Below, in pieces: positions 17,721 through 26,839 of a DNA stretch of 64,000 bases (positions are counted from its first letter, which is position 1; each line of letters begins with the position of its first letter). The translations under genes were made by a program, and so were the position numbers. The notes below the pieces were generated by a model that worked only from the letters and a program-made list of their open reading frames with translations, searched no databases and was not told the origin of the DNA. This DNA comes from CBDDYU01 sp965235655 (GTDB lineage Bacteria > Pseudomonadota > Alphaproteobacteria > Pelagibacterales > Pelagibacteraceae), in NCBI GenBank assembly GCA_965235655.1, contig CBDDYU010000002.1, positions 1-64,000 on the forward strand, read 5' to 3'.

Positions 17721-18653
17721 ATGAAATTATTATCAGGAAATAGCAACAAACCTCTTAGCAAAAGTATAGCTAAATATTTAAAAAGCAAATTAGTTAATTC
17801 TAGTATAAAAAAATTTTCTGATGGAGAGATTTATGTTGAAATAAATGAAAACATTAGAGGTAACAGTATATTTATAATACAGTCCGTATCTTCACCTGCT
17901 AATGATAATTTAATGGAACTACTACTTTGTATTGATGCTTTAAAAAGATCGTCGGCAAAAAATATCACTGCGGTAATTCCTTATTTCGGATATGCAAGAC
18001 AAGATAGAAAAGTTGTTCCAAGAACATCCATATCAGCAAAATTAGTTTCTAATTTAATTACAAAAGCAGGTGCAGATAGAGTTGTAACTGTTGATTTACA
18101 CGCAGGTCAAATACAAGGATTTTTTGATATTCCAGTTGATAACTTATTTGCAACACCGATTTTTGCAAGACACGCAAAAAAAAGAATTAAAAGTAAAAAT
18201 ATTATATGTGTTGCTCCAGATGTTGGGGCAACTGAAAGAGCTCGTGCTTTAGGAAAACTTTTAAATGTTGGTTTAGCTATAATTGATAAGAGAAGACCAA
18301 AACCTGGGCAATCTCAGGTTATGAATATAATTGGAAATGTTAAAGGAAAAACTTGTATCATAGTAGATGATATTATTGACTCAGGAGGAACAATTGTTAA
18401 TGCGGCCCAAGCCTTAAAAGACAGAGGAGCAAAAGAAGTTTTTGTTTATATTACTCATGGGGTGCTTAGCGGTGAGGCTGTAAAAAAAATAAAAAGTTCA
18501 GTTATCAAGAATTTAGTTATTACAGACACCATTGATAATAGTGAAAAAATAAAAAGTGCTAAAAACATTGAGGTTTTGTCTATTTCAACGCTAATGGGTG
18601 AAGCAATAAAAAGAATTTCTAATTCCACATCAGTTTCAGATTTGTTTAAATAA
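17721..18653 (+). CDS. prs: ribose-phosphate pyrophosphokinase
   Basis: Makes PRPP from ribose 5-phosphate and ATP for nucleotide, histidine and tryptophan synthesis. At 310 residues it has normal class I length. Visible: SDGEIYVEI near 35, PYFGYARQDRK (ATP loop), VDLHAGQIQGFFDIPVDNL, and the PRPP-binding loop VDDIIDSGGTI. It follows pgeF by 8 bp and precedes the L25/pth pair. Confidence 0.97.
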   Translation: MKLLSGNSNKPLSKSIAKYLKSKLVNSSIKKFSDGEIYVEINENIRGNSIFIIQSVSSPANDNLMELLLCIDALKRSSAKNITAVIPYFGYARQDRKVVPRTSISAKLVSNLITKAGADRVVTVDLHAGQIQGFFDIPVDNLFATPIFARHAKKRIKSKNIICVAPDVGATERARALGKLLNVGLAIIDKRRPKPGQSQVMNIIGNVKGKTCIIVDDIIDSGGTIVNAAQALKDRGAKEVFVYITHGVLSGEAVKKIKSSVIKNLVITDTIDNSEKIKSAKNIEVLSISTLMGEAIKRISNSTSVSDLFK

Positions 18654-18699
18654 TTACCTTGAGTTATTTAAGAACTTGGGCTAAAAACCCTTGATTTTT

Positions 18700-19383
18700 A
18701 TGAATTCATTAGAAGCACAGATTAGATCTGACATTACCAAAGGAGAGCTTAATGCTCTTAGATTAAATGGAAATATTCCAGCTATCGTTTATGGCGGTAA
18801 GGAAGAAAATGTAAAAATTTCCATATCAAAAAAATTACTTAAAATTCTAATAGAAAAAGAAAATTTCTTATCAAATATAGTGACATTGAATGTGAATGGT
18901 ACACCACAAAATGTGTTACCAAGAGAAATTACATATCATGTTTTGACTGATGAGCCAATCCATGTTGACTTTTTAAGAGTTGTTCCTGGTGTAAAAATTA
19001 GAATAGAAGTTCCAGTTAATTTTATCAATCATGACAAATCTCCAGGACTAAAAAGAGGTGGAGTTTTAAACATAGTTAGACGTAAGGTAGAATTAAGATG
19101 TCCAAGTGAAAAAATACCTGGAAATATTACCTTAGATTTAGATGGAATTGATATAGGTGAAAGTTTTAAGATTTCTTCAGTTAAATTAGAACAAGACGTT
19201 GTGCCTACAATTCTAGGAAGAGACTTTGTAATTGCAACTTTAGCTGCACCAACTGTTATGAAAGAACCTGAAAAACCAGCTGAGGCAGAAGCTGCAGCGG
19301 CAACTGATGATGCGGCTGTTGAAGGTGAAAAAGCTGAAAATGCTGAAGGCGAAGATAAAAAAGCTGCAGTAGAAAAAAAATAA
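18700..19383 (+). CDS. rplY: 50S ribosomal protein L25 / CTC family
   Basis: A 227-residue long-form L25: an N-terminal 5S rRNA-binding domain (IRSDITKGELNALRLNGNIPAIVYGG), a second TL5/CTC beta domain, and an Ala/Glu/Lys-rich acidic tail from about residue 190. I placed the start at ATG 18700 instead of TTG 18691, because MNSLEAQIR is the natural N-terminus and the TTG adds only three residues. The 46-bp leader contains only a short GGG-CCC hairpin. Confidence 0.93.
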   Translation: MNSLEAQIRSDITKGELNALRLNGNIPAIVYGGKEENVKISISKKLLKILIEKENFLSNIVTLNVNGTPQNVLPREITYHVLTDEPIHVDFLRVVPGVKIRIEVPVNFINHDKSPGLKRGGVLNIVRRKVELRCPSEKIPGNITLDLDGIDIGESFKISSVKLEQDVVPTILGRDFVIATLAAPTVMKEPEKPAEAEAAAATDDAAVEGEKAENAEGEDKKAAVEKK

Positions 19384-19420
19384 TCAATTTAAATTGAAAA
19401 TCTCTTTTCACTAAAAAATT

Positions 19421-19981
19421 ATGTTATTATTTGTAGGTTTAGGTAATCCAACACCAGACAGTGAAAATAATAGACATAATGTAGGATTTAAAATTATTGA
19501 TGCAATAAACAAAAAATTTGCACTTTCAAAACAAAAACCTAAATTTAAAGGTCTTTTAACTACAGGAAATGTTGATAATGAGAAAGTTTATGCAATCAAA
19601 CCTCTTACATTCATGAATAATTCAGGAATTTGTATAAGAGAATTAATTGAGTATTTCAAAATTGATGCAGAAGATGTCATCGTGTTTCATGACGATCTGG
19701 ATATAGAGTTTGGAAAAATTAAAGCAAAATTTGGTGGATCAAGTGCAGGTCATAATGGAATAGAGTCTATTGATAAATTTATTGGTAAAGATTATTCCAG
19801 AGTAAGAATAGGTATTGGAAAACCCAAAGATAATATTGAAGTTGCAGATTATGTTTTGAAAGATTTTGATGAAGATGAAATACTTGGGTTAGAAAAAATT
19901 TCTAAAAATATTACAGATTCGATTTCAATACTTATCAAAAAAAAATTGGATCTATTCTCAAGTACTGTAAATAATAAATAA
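19421..19981 (+). CDS. pth: peptidyl-tRNA hydrolase
   Basis: Releases peptides from peptidyl-tRNA that has dropped off the ribosome. 186 residues, standard bacterial Pth. GLGNP at 6-10, catalytic H19 in NNRHNVGF, KPLTFMNNSG, HDDLDIEFG with the catalytic-site aspartate, and the GGSSAGHNGIESI loop. It follows rplY, the usual neighbour in proteobacteria. Its stop overlaps the start of ychF (TAATG). Confidence 0.97.
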   Translation: MLLFVGLGNPTPDSENNRHNVGFKIIDAINKKFALSKQKPKFKGLLTTGNVDNEKVYAIKPLTFMNNSGICIRELIEYFKIDAEDVIVFHDDLDIEFGKIKAKFGGSSAGHNGIESIDKFIGKDYSRVRIGIGKPKDNIEVADYVLKDFDEDEILGLEKISKNITDSISILIKKKLDLFSSTVNNK

Positions 19982-21054
19982 TGAGTTTTAAGTGTGGAAT
20001 TGTTGGCTTGCCAAATGTTGGTAAATCCACACTTTTTAATGCCCTTACAAATTCAAGTAAAGCACAAGCAGCCAATTTTCCGTTTTGTACAATTGATCCA
20101 AATGTTGGAGTGGTTCCTGTCCCTGATACAAGATTAGAAAATCTTGCTAAAATTTCACAATCCAAAAAAATTATCAATACTACTATTTCTTTTGTTGATA
20201 TTGCTGGATTAGTCAAAGGCGCATCAAAAGGTGAAGGATTGGGAAATAAATTTTTATCCCACATTAGAGAGGTTGATGCGATAATTCATATGATTAGATG
20301 CTTTGACTCAGATGATATTCAAAATGTAAATCCAACAGTAGATCCTGTAAGAGATTTGGAGATTATTGAAACTGAAATGATGTTGGCTGATTTAGAGTCA
20401 ATTCAGAAAAGAATGGAAAAAAGTAATAAAAAAAATGTTGACGAAATACAACTAAAAATTTTAGAAATTGCATTAGATTGTATAAATAACGATAAAGACA
20501 TTAATATACTTATAGACCAATTTGAAACTAAACAACTAAATCAGAGTGGTCTTTTATCAATTAAACCCAAAATTTTTGTTTGTAATGTAGACGAACAAAG
20601 TGTGCAAAATGGAAATGATTATACCAAGAAGTTTATAGAAAAATTTGGAGAAGAAAAAACAATTATCGTATCAGCAGATATAGAAAATCAAATAAATGAG
20701 CTTGATATAACTGAGAAAAAAAATTATATGGAAATGATCGGTTTAAAACAAACTGGACTTAATTTACTGATACAAAAAGGTTACCAAATTTTAGAGCTAG
20801 AGACATATTTTACTTCTGGTCCAGAGGAAACAAGGGCTTGGACAATTCAAAAAAACTGTCTTGCACCAAAAGCAGCTGGAGAAATTCATTCAGATTTTGA
20901 AAAAGGCTTTATAAGAGCTGAAACTGTTTCGTATCAAGACTTTGTAGCTAATAATGGATGGGTTAATTCTAAAACGAATGGTAAAATGAGATTAGAAGGA
21001 AAAGATTATATAGTTAAAGATGGTGATGTATTAAACTTCCGTTTCAACACGTGA
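19981..21054 (+). CDS. ychF: redox-regulated ATPase/GTPase YchF
   Basis: A 357-residue OBG-family P-loop protein. Walker A GLPNVGKST at 9-17, FVDIAGLVKGASKGEGLGNKFL (switch region), then NxDE-like VCNVDEQ in place of canonical NKxD, which is why YchF prefers ATP. The C-terminal TGS domain ends VKDGDVLNFRFNT. It binds ribosomes and is linked to stress responses in other bacteria. Its last 24 bases are antisense to the end of petC. Confidence 0.95.
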   Translation: MSFKCGIVGLPNVGKSTLFNALTNSSKAQAANFPFCTIDPNVGVVPVPDTRLENLAKISQSKKIINTTISFVDIAGLVKGASKGEGLGNKFLSHIREVDAIIHMIRCFDSDDIQNVNPTVDPVRDLEIIETEMMLADLESIQKRMEKSNKKNVDEIQLKILEIALDCINNDKDINILIDQFETKQLNQSGLLSIKPKIFVCNVDEQSVQNGNDYTKKFIEKFGEEKTIIVSADIENQINELDITEKKNYMEMIGLKQTGLNLLIQKGYQILELETYFTSGPEETRAWTIQKNCLAPKAAGEIHSDFEKGFIRAETVSYQDFVANNGWVNSKTNGKMRLEGKDYIVKDGDVLNFRFNT

Positions 21055-21815
21055 CCATATTTTTTTCATACTGAAATAAACTAAGATTGTTAAGATAATT
21101 AAATATACTATAGCTTTAAATCCCATTTGATGTCTAGACTCTAAGTGAGGTTCTGCTGCCCACATCAAAAAAGCCGTAACATCTTTAGACATTTGGATTT
21201 CAGTTGCTTCAGTGCCATCATCATATCCGACAATTCCATCTGATAATGGTTTTGCCATTCTTATTTTATTTCCATACATGTATTTGTTATAATAAACACC
21301 GTCATCTAAAGTTACTACCTTCAGGTGCTTCTTCATATCCTTGCAATAAAGAAAATATATAATCTGCTCCACCACTTCTTGCTTTAATTAAAACTGACAT
21401 GTCTGGAGGATAAGCACCCACCATTTGCTGCTTGAGCAGCTTTGACATTTTCATACGGGTTTGACAAATTTATCTGATAATTTTCCTGGTCTGAGTAAAC
21501 ATTTCACCATCTGCATTCGGACCATCATTTACATCATAAGAAGCTGCAATAGCTTTTACTGCTTCTTCACTAAACTCAGGGCCACCTTTTTCTGCTAAAT
21601 TTCTAAAACTCACATATTTCATTGAATGACATGAGGCACAAACTTCCTTGTATACTTTATATCCTCTTTGAAGTTGAGCTCTGTCAAATTTTCCAAATAG
21701 GCCTTTGAATGTCCAATCTGTTTTCAAATAATCAACATTTTCTGCAGCATTGATCTGAAATGAGCTAGAATATAAAAATAATTAAAAAAAATATAGATCT
21801 TTTAAAATTTTTCAT
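21031..21815 (-). CDS. petC: cytochrome c1 of the bc1 complex (frame broken by five apparent single-base insertions)
   Basis: The haem c subunit of ubiquinol-cytochrome c reductase. Joining the frames gives a signal peptide (MKNFKRSIFF to INAAEN), the haem site CASCH in YKEVCASCHSMKYVS, the ALL-type middle, and a C-terminal anchor ending WSRVETEV. As given, the frame shifts by +1 near 21774-21778, 21494, 21460-21462, 21417-21419 and 21316. Codons between shifts match the family, so sequencing or assembly error is likelier than decay. It ends inside ychF on the other strand and follows petB by 5 bp. Confidence 0.88.
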
Positions 21816-21820
21816 TTTAG

Positions 21821-23084
21821 TTATTTAAACTTTCCTACTTTATTTCTTGCTGTCGAAAGATTTGGGGAACCACCAAGAACTGGTTCAGTGATACTCAGTG
21901 GAACTGGCAAGGTTTTTTCCTTAAAGCCTAACACTGGTAAAATAACTAAAAAATGTAAAAAATAGTAAGCTGTGGCAACCCTTGCTACTAGCAAATACAA
22001 TCCCTCTGCTGGCATTGCTCCAACATATCCAAGTATTAATACGTCTGCTACTAAGTATCCAGTAAAACTGTTTATACAAAGGTCTGAACACTGCTGATCT
22101 AATTTTAGATGTATCTAGCCATGGTAATGCAGCTAATATCAAAATCGCTGATAACATCGCAACAACTCCTAAAAGCTTATCTGGAACTGATCTTAGGATT
22201 GCATAAAATGGTAATAAATACCATTCAGGTACAATATGAGCAGGTGTTACCATTGGATTTGCTTCGATATAATTGTCTGCGTGTCCCAAAATATTGGGGC
22301 TATAAAAAACAAAAAATGCAAAAACAATCATAAACATCAGTAAAGCAAAACCATCTTTAATGACTATATACGGATGAAATGGGACAGTATCTTTCGATGG
22401 TTTTTTAATGTCAATTCCAACCGGATTATTGTTTCCCGGTACATGTAACGCCCAAATATGTAGCACTACTAGACCTAAAATTAAAAAAGGAATTAAATAA
22501 TGTAGCGTAAAAAATCTTGTTAAAGTTGGGTTATCAACCGAATAACCACCCCATAGCCAAGTAACGATACCTTCACCAACCAAGGGGATTGCACTAAATA
22601 AATTTGTAATAACTGTTGCTCCCCAAAAACTCATTTGTCCCCATGGAAGAACATAGCCCATAAATGCTGCAGCCATCATTAACAGGTAAATTACTATTCC
22701 AATTATCCAAATTATCTCTCTTGGTGCTTTGTAAGATCCATAAAATAAAGATCTAAAAATATGAATATAAACTGCAAGAAAGAACATTGATGCACCATTT
22801 GCATGAATATATCTAATCAACCATCCATAGTTTACATCACGCATAATGTGTTCAACACTCTCAAATGCCATATCCGCATGAGCTATGTAATGCATCGCTA
22901 AAGTTAAACCTGTAACAATTTGAGTGATTAAACAAAATGTAAGTATTCCTCCAAAAGTCCACCAATAGTTCAGGTTTTTTGGAGTTGGATAATCTGTTAA
23001 ATGATTTGCAAGTGTTAATAAAGGCAGTCTATCGTTAAACCATTTTCCAACTTTAGATTTAGGTGTGTAATCATGGTCACTCAT
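21821..23084 (-). CDS. petB: cytochrome b of the bc1 complex (one frameshift near the C-terminus)
   Basis: The di-haem membrane subunit. The first 340 residues are intact: eight-helix cytochrome b with GGILTFCLITQIVTG, HANGASMFF, haem histidines (MHYIAHAD; LHYLIPF), the GYVLPWGQMSFW Qo segment and PEWYLLPFYAILR. One extra base near 22053-22054 sends the frame out; the correct C-terminus (ADVLILGYVGAMPAEG, ending ARNKVGKFK) reads in the next frame to 21821. The start ATG overlaps the petA stop region by 8 bases. Confidence 0.93.
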
Positions 23085-23605
23085 AAATATTTATTATCCG
23101 ATTTTTATTGTGTTTGAATTTAGTAAATTCATACTTAGGAACTTCCATATTTAATGGAGCTGGGCCTTTTCTTATTCTTCCTGAAGTATCATAATGAGAT
23201 CCATGACATGGACAAAACCAACCTTTATAATCACCCTTATCATTTAGTGGCACACATCCTAAAGTGAGTGCACACCCCAACCATAACAAGCCACTCAGGG
23301 TCTTTTGCTCTATCCTCGTCTCTTTCAGGATGTTTTAAATCTTCCATTTTTACAGCTCTAGCTTCGGCAATTTCTTCTTGAGTTCTTTTTCTGATGAAAA
23401 CAGGTTTGCCTCTCCACAAAACAGTAATTGTATTTCCTGGCTTAACTGAACTTACATCAACCTCTGTACTTGCTAATGCTTTAACAGAAGCATCTGGATT
23501 CATTTGATCAATCAAAGGCCAAGCAACAGCCCCTACTCCAACTGCTCCCACAGCATATGAGGCTGTAAATAAAAAATCTCTTCTTTCTGGTTTTTTATCT
23601 GACAT
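23077..23605 (-). CDS. petA: Rieske iron-sulfur subunit of the bc1 complex (one frameshift)
   Basis: N-terminal TAT-type segment and membrane anchor: RRDFLFTASYAVGAVGVGAVAWPLIDQM (the RRDFL pair), followed by the Rieske domain. The first cluster motif CTHLGC and second CPCHGSHYD are both present but fall in different frames, because one extra base sits in the AAA run at 23261-23263. Corrected length is about 175 residues. It is the first gene of petABC, with promoter DNA in the 87-bp spacer to trmL. Confidence 0.93.
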
Positions 23606-23692
23606 CTTTAAATTTTAAGTTAAAAATCATTTAATATATGATTTCTTATAAGAAAAAAGTATTTTTTCTACTGAAAGAATGACACATTAATA
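23606..23692. promoter_or_regulatory. petABC/trmL divergent spacer with two inverted repeats
   Basis: This 87-bp spacer holds AAATCAT-7 nt-ATGATTT at 23624-23644 and the overlapping perfect 14-bp palindrome TTTCTTATAAGAAA at 23642-23655. Both are good operator-shaped sequences for a dimeric regulator of the bc1 operon. Many such AT-only palindromes occur by chance in a genome of this composition, so the call is tentative. No clear -35/-10 pair can be assigned. Confidence 0.35.
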
Positions 23693-24151
23693 ATGAGCCA
23701 AAGACCCAAAATAGCTTTATATGAACCAGATATTCCTCAAAATACTGCAGCTATTATTAGAACGTGTGCATGTTTGGGTGCTAAATTGGAGATTATTGAG
23801 CCATGTGGTTTTTTATTTAGCGATAAAAGATTCAAAAGAGTTGTAATGGATTATATGGATGAAAGATCAATAAAGTTTTACCAAAGCTCAGAACATTTTT
23901 TTGAGTCAAAAAAAAATGAAAGAGTGGTTTTAATGACTACAAAAGCATCTATAACTTACTCTAATTTTAAATTTGACACTAATGATACAATTTTATTTGG
24001 AAGAGAAAGTGCAGGTGTTCCAGAAAAAATTCACGAAATGGTTAATCACAGGTTAAAAATACCGATGATAAATAATAAAAGGTCTTTAAATTTAGCATCA
24101 TCAGTTGCTATAATATTGGCTGAAAGTTTAAAACAAACAAATTTAATATAA
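23693..24151 (+). CDS. trmL: tRNA (cytidine(34)-2'-O)-methyltransferase
   Basis: A 152-residue SPOUT methyltransferase that 2'-O-methylates the wobble base of tRNA-Leu isoacceptors in E. coli. Signature elements are LYEPDIPQNTAAIIRTCACLGAKLEIIEPCGF at the N-terminus, and the trefoil-knot SAM-binding LFGRESAGVPEKIH and IPMINNKRSLNLASSVAIIL. It is the first of three plus-strand genes with hemF and greA, separated by one or two bases. Confidence 0.92.
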   Translation: MSQRPKIALYEPDIPQNTAAIIRTCACLGAKLEIIEPCGFLFSDKRFKRVVMDYMDERSIKFYQSSEHFFESKKNERVVLMTTKASITYSNFKFDTNDTILFGRESAGVPEKIHEMVNHRLKIPMINNKRSLNLASSVAIILAESLKQTNLI

Positions 24152-24152
24152 A

Positions 24153-24980
24153 ATGGATCTGGAGATTAAAAAAGACTTGGCAAGCAATTGGTTTAAAACT
24201 CTTCAAGAGGCAATTTGTAATGATATTAGTAATCTTGAGAATAACAAAATACAATTCACATCAAAAACATGGAAAAGAAGCAAAATTAAAGATGAAGGTG
24301 GTGGAGAATATAGAATTTTAAAAAATGGAAAAATTTTTGATAAAGTGGGTGTTAATTATTCAAAAGTATATGGAGCATTTCCAAAAGAATTTCAAAAAAA
24401 TATTCCAGGTGCAGCTAAAGATCCAAGGTTTTGGGCGTCGGGGATTTCAGTAGTAATGCACATGAAAAATCCACATATTCCTGCAATGCATTTTAACACG
24501 AGGTATATCTCAACTACTTATGATTGGTTTGGTGGAGGCATGGATGTAACACCATGCATAAATGATATAAATGAAAAAAGGAATTTTCATTTAACTCTTA
24601 AAAAAATGTGTGATCGTCATAATAAAAGTTACTATAAGAAATACAAAAAATGGTGTGATGAATATTTTTATTTACCTCATAGAAAAGAAGCTAGAGGAAT
24701 TGGTGGAATTTTTTTTGATTATAAAAAAAAAAATTTTGAAAAGGATTTCAAATTCGTTAGAGATGTCGGCGTAACATTTCAAATGATATTTAATTCAATT
24801 ATTGAAAAAAAAATAAAAAAGAAATGGAATAATAAAGATAAGGAAATACAATATATAAAAAGAGGAAGATATGCAGAGTTCAATTTGCTCTATGATAGAG
24901 GCACTAAATTTGGACTTCAAACAGGTGGGAACGTTGAGGCAATATTGATGTCTTTACCACCTTTAGCGAAATGGAATTAA
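24153..24980 (+). CDS. hemF: oxygen-dependent coproporphyrinogen III oxidase
   Basis: Converts coproporphyrinogen III to protoporphyrinogen IX using O2, in haem synthesis. 275 residues, close to the family norm. Conserved: GVNYSKVYG, AMHFNTRYI, WFGGGMDVTP, KEARGIGGIFFDY, and the C-terminal RYAEFNLLYDRGTKFGLQTGGNVEAILMSLPP block. It starts one base after trmL. The O2-dependent form suits an obligate aerobe. Confidence 0.97.
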   Translation: MDLEIKKDLASNWFKTLQEAICNDISNLENNKIQFTSKTWKRSKIKDEGGGEYRILKNGKIFDKVGVNYSKVYGAFPKEFQKNIPGAAKDPRFWASGISVVMHMKNPHIPAMHFNTRYISTTYDWFGGGMDVTPCINDINEKRNFHLTLKKMCDRHNKSYYKKYKKWCDEYFYLPHRKEARGIGGIFFDYKKKNFEKDFKFVRDVGVTFQMIFNSIIEKKIKKKWNNKDKEIQYIKRGRYAEFNLLYDRGTKFGLQTGGNVEAILMSLPPLAKWN

Positions 24981-24981
24981 A

Positions 24982-25458
24982 ATGGAAAAAGAACCCATTA
25001 CCTTAAATGGACTTAATAAATTAAAAGAAGAACTAATTTATTTAAAAGAAAAAAAAAGACCTGAAATTGTGGCTGCAATATCTGAAGCAAGATCACATGG
25101 TGATTTAAAAGAAAATGCCGAGTATCATGCTGCTAAAGAAGAACAATCGCATAATGAAGGAAGAATTAATGAGATTAATGATATCATTGCTAGAGCTAAT
25201 GTAATCGACATAACCAAAATGACTAATGACGGAAAAGTAATTTTTGGCTCAACAGTTTATTTGGAAAATTTAGATACTGGAGAAAACATCAATTACAAAA
25301 TAGTTGGAAAAGATGAGGCAGATTTAAAACAAAAACTAATTTACTTTCAGTCCCCTATCGGAAAAGGCCTTATAGGTAAAAATAAAAATGATTTAGTGGA
25401 AATCTCAACTCCAGCAGGAATTAAAAATTTTGAAATTAAAGATGTTAAGTATGTTTAA
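24982..25458 (+). CDS. greA: transcription elongation factor GreA
   Basis: A 158-residue protein that stimulates transcript cleavage in backtracked RNA polymerase. The N-terminal antiparallel coiled coil carries the acidic tip in EARSHGDLKENAEYHAAKE. The C-terminal FKBP-like domain includes IGKGLIGKNKNDLVEISTPAG. It starts one base after hemF. Its TTAA end is shared with the stop of cca on the other strand. Confidence 0.97.
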   Translation: MEKEPITLNGLNKLKEELIYLKEKKRPEIVAAISEARSHGDLKENAEYHAAKEEQSHNEGRINEINDIIARANVIDITKMTNDGKVIFGSTVYLENLDTGENINYKIVGKDEADLKQKLIYFQSPIGKGLIGKNKNDLVEISTPAGIKNFEIKDVKYV

Positions 25459-26729
25459 TTTTTAACAATATTTTGAATTTGTTTTTCTGATATCTTGAAA
25501 TTATTATCTACCCAAATTGTTTCAATTTTTTTTAGTTTTTCTCCCAAGCTTTTACCCTCCGGTAGATTATATTTTGACATCAACAACTTAGCACCAATTG
25601 GTAAAGTGGGAATTGTTTTGTTGTTAAAAATTTCTATAAACTTAATTAATTTTTTATCTACTTTTTTTGAATTAAATAAATAAAAATTAATTACATCAAT
25701 TACTGACTGTCTTCCTTGAAAATATAACAATTTATTTAAATTTTTTTCTGTATAAAATTTATTATTAATTTTTTGTTTATAAAAATTATCAATAAATTTA
25801 AGTCTTTTTTGATCCTTTTTAGATAATTTAAATTTAAATAAAAAATAATCAGCATTATCAGTTTCATCAATTACCAATAATGAAAGTATAAAAATAAAAT
25901 CAGTCTTTGAAAAAAATTTTTTAATATATTGATTTGGGCTCTTAAAAATATCTATTTTTTTAAATTGTGGAAATATTAGTTGAATTAATTCAAGACAATT
26001 TTGATCTTTAAACAACTTTTGCAAATTATCTAGAGTTACTAGTTTCTTAAACTCATCAAGTAATCTTTCAGAGGATAAACTTACAACTCCTCCTAAATTT
26101 TTTCTTATTATTTTTATAATTTTTAAATCGTGAGGCTTCTTTGAATAATTTATATAAAATCTGACATACCTTAGAATTCTTAAATAGTCTTCCTTAATTC
26201 TCTCTTCACACTCTCCTATGAAATTTATGACCCCTTCTTCAATATCTTTTTTACCATTGAATGGATCAAATATATTTCCATCCTTATCAGCATAGATTGC
26301 ATTTATAGTAAAATCTCTTCTTGATGCATCTTCTTTCCAATCTAATGAAAATTCTACTTTTGCGTGACGTCCGTCTGTTGCAACATCTTTTCTTAAAGAA
26401 GTTATCTCAAATTTTTTATCCTCAATTAATGCAGTGATAGTCCCGTGCTCAATACCACTTTCATAATAATTTATATTATTTTTCCTTAATGCTTTACAAA
26501 CTTCATCTGGTTTTAAATTGGTTGCTAAATCTATATCATCAGTCATTTCTTTATTAATAATTTTACGAATACAACCTCCAACAAATCTGATCTCGCTAAT
26601 GTCAGAAAAATTATTTATTGCTAAAAAAATTTTTTTTAAAGAATTATTCTGGCTAAGCTCTAAGACTTTAGATGAAATATAATCTTGATTTTTAGATCTA
26701 AAAAAAAGTTTGTTTAAAAAATTATTCAT
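25455..26729 (-). CDS. cca: CCA tRNA nucleotidyltransferase / poly(A) polymerase family
   Basis: A class II nucleotidyltransferase of 424 residues. VGGCIRK loop at 50-56, catalytic D65-x-D67 (DDIDLATN), GTITA, and RRDFTINAIYAD, followed by the head and neck helices with ERLLDEFKK. Bacterial enzymes of this family add or repair tRNA 3' CCA, and some act as poly(A) polymerases. The start must lie upstream of D65 and no other ATG fits. The ATG is 3 nt after the CCA of a tRNA-Gln on the same strand, with no spacer for a normal leader. Confidence 0.93.
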   Translation of the reverse strand: MNNFLNKLFFRSKNQDYISSKVLELSQNNSLKKIFLAINNFSDISEIRFVGGCIRKIINKEMTDDIDLATNLKPDEVCKALRKNNINYYESGIEHGTITALIEDKKFEITSLRKDVATDGRHAKVEFSLDWKEDASRRDFTINAIYADKDGNIFDPFNGKKDIEEGVINFIGECEERIKEDYLRILRYVRFYINYSKKPHDLKIIKIIRKNLGGVVSLSSERLLDEFKKLVTLDNLQKLFKDQNCLELIQLIFPQFKKIDIFKSPNQYIKKFFSKTDFIFILSLLVIDETDNADYFLFKFKLSKKDQKRLKFIDNFYKQKINNKFYTEKNLNKLLYFQGRQSVIDVINFYLFNSKKVDKKLIKFIEIFNNKTIPTLPIGAKLLMSKYNLPEGKSLGEKLKKIETIWVDNNFKISEKQIQNIVKN

Positions 26730-26732
26730 ATT

Positions 26733-26806
26733 TGGCTGGGGCTCTAGGATTCGAACCTAGGATGCAGGTACCAAAAACCCGTGCCTTACCACTTGGCTAA
26801 GCCCCA
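26733..26806 (-). tRNA. tRNA-Gln (TTG anticodon), CCA encoded
   Basis: The minus strand folds as a cloverleaf: acceptor TGGGGCT pairing with AGCCCCA, a D arm with AGCCAAGTGGTAAGGC, an anticodon stem CGGGT/ACCTG closing a 7-nt loop TTTTGGT whose middle reads TTG, and a T arm with GGTTCGAATCC. The 3' end is discriminator G plus genomically encoded CCA at 26733-26735. UUG reads glutamine codons. Only three bases (AAT) separate this CCA from the cca start codon. Confidence 0.95.
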
Positions 26807-26839
26807 ATATTAGTTTCGTATAGCACAAAAAAATAAAAT

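Noticed and set aside
18671..18695. Possible regulatory hairpin GGG-CTAAAAA-CCC before rplY
   Set aside because: Only three base pairs and flanks do not pair; too weak to call.
18691..18699. TTG start for rplY three codons upstream of the ATG
   Set aside because: ATG 18700 gives the natural L25 N-terminus; the extra three codons have no support.
19384..19397. Perfect 14-bp palindrome TCAATTTAAATTGA after rplY as a terminator
   Set aside because: All but four bases are A/T, there is no T-run typical of a terminator, and pth follows after a short gap; chance is adequate.
21031..23605. Programmed ribosomal frameshifting in petABC
   Set aside because: Seven +1 events without shared slippery sequence or stimulating structure; sequence error explains them better.
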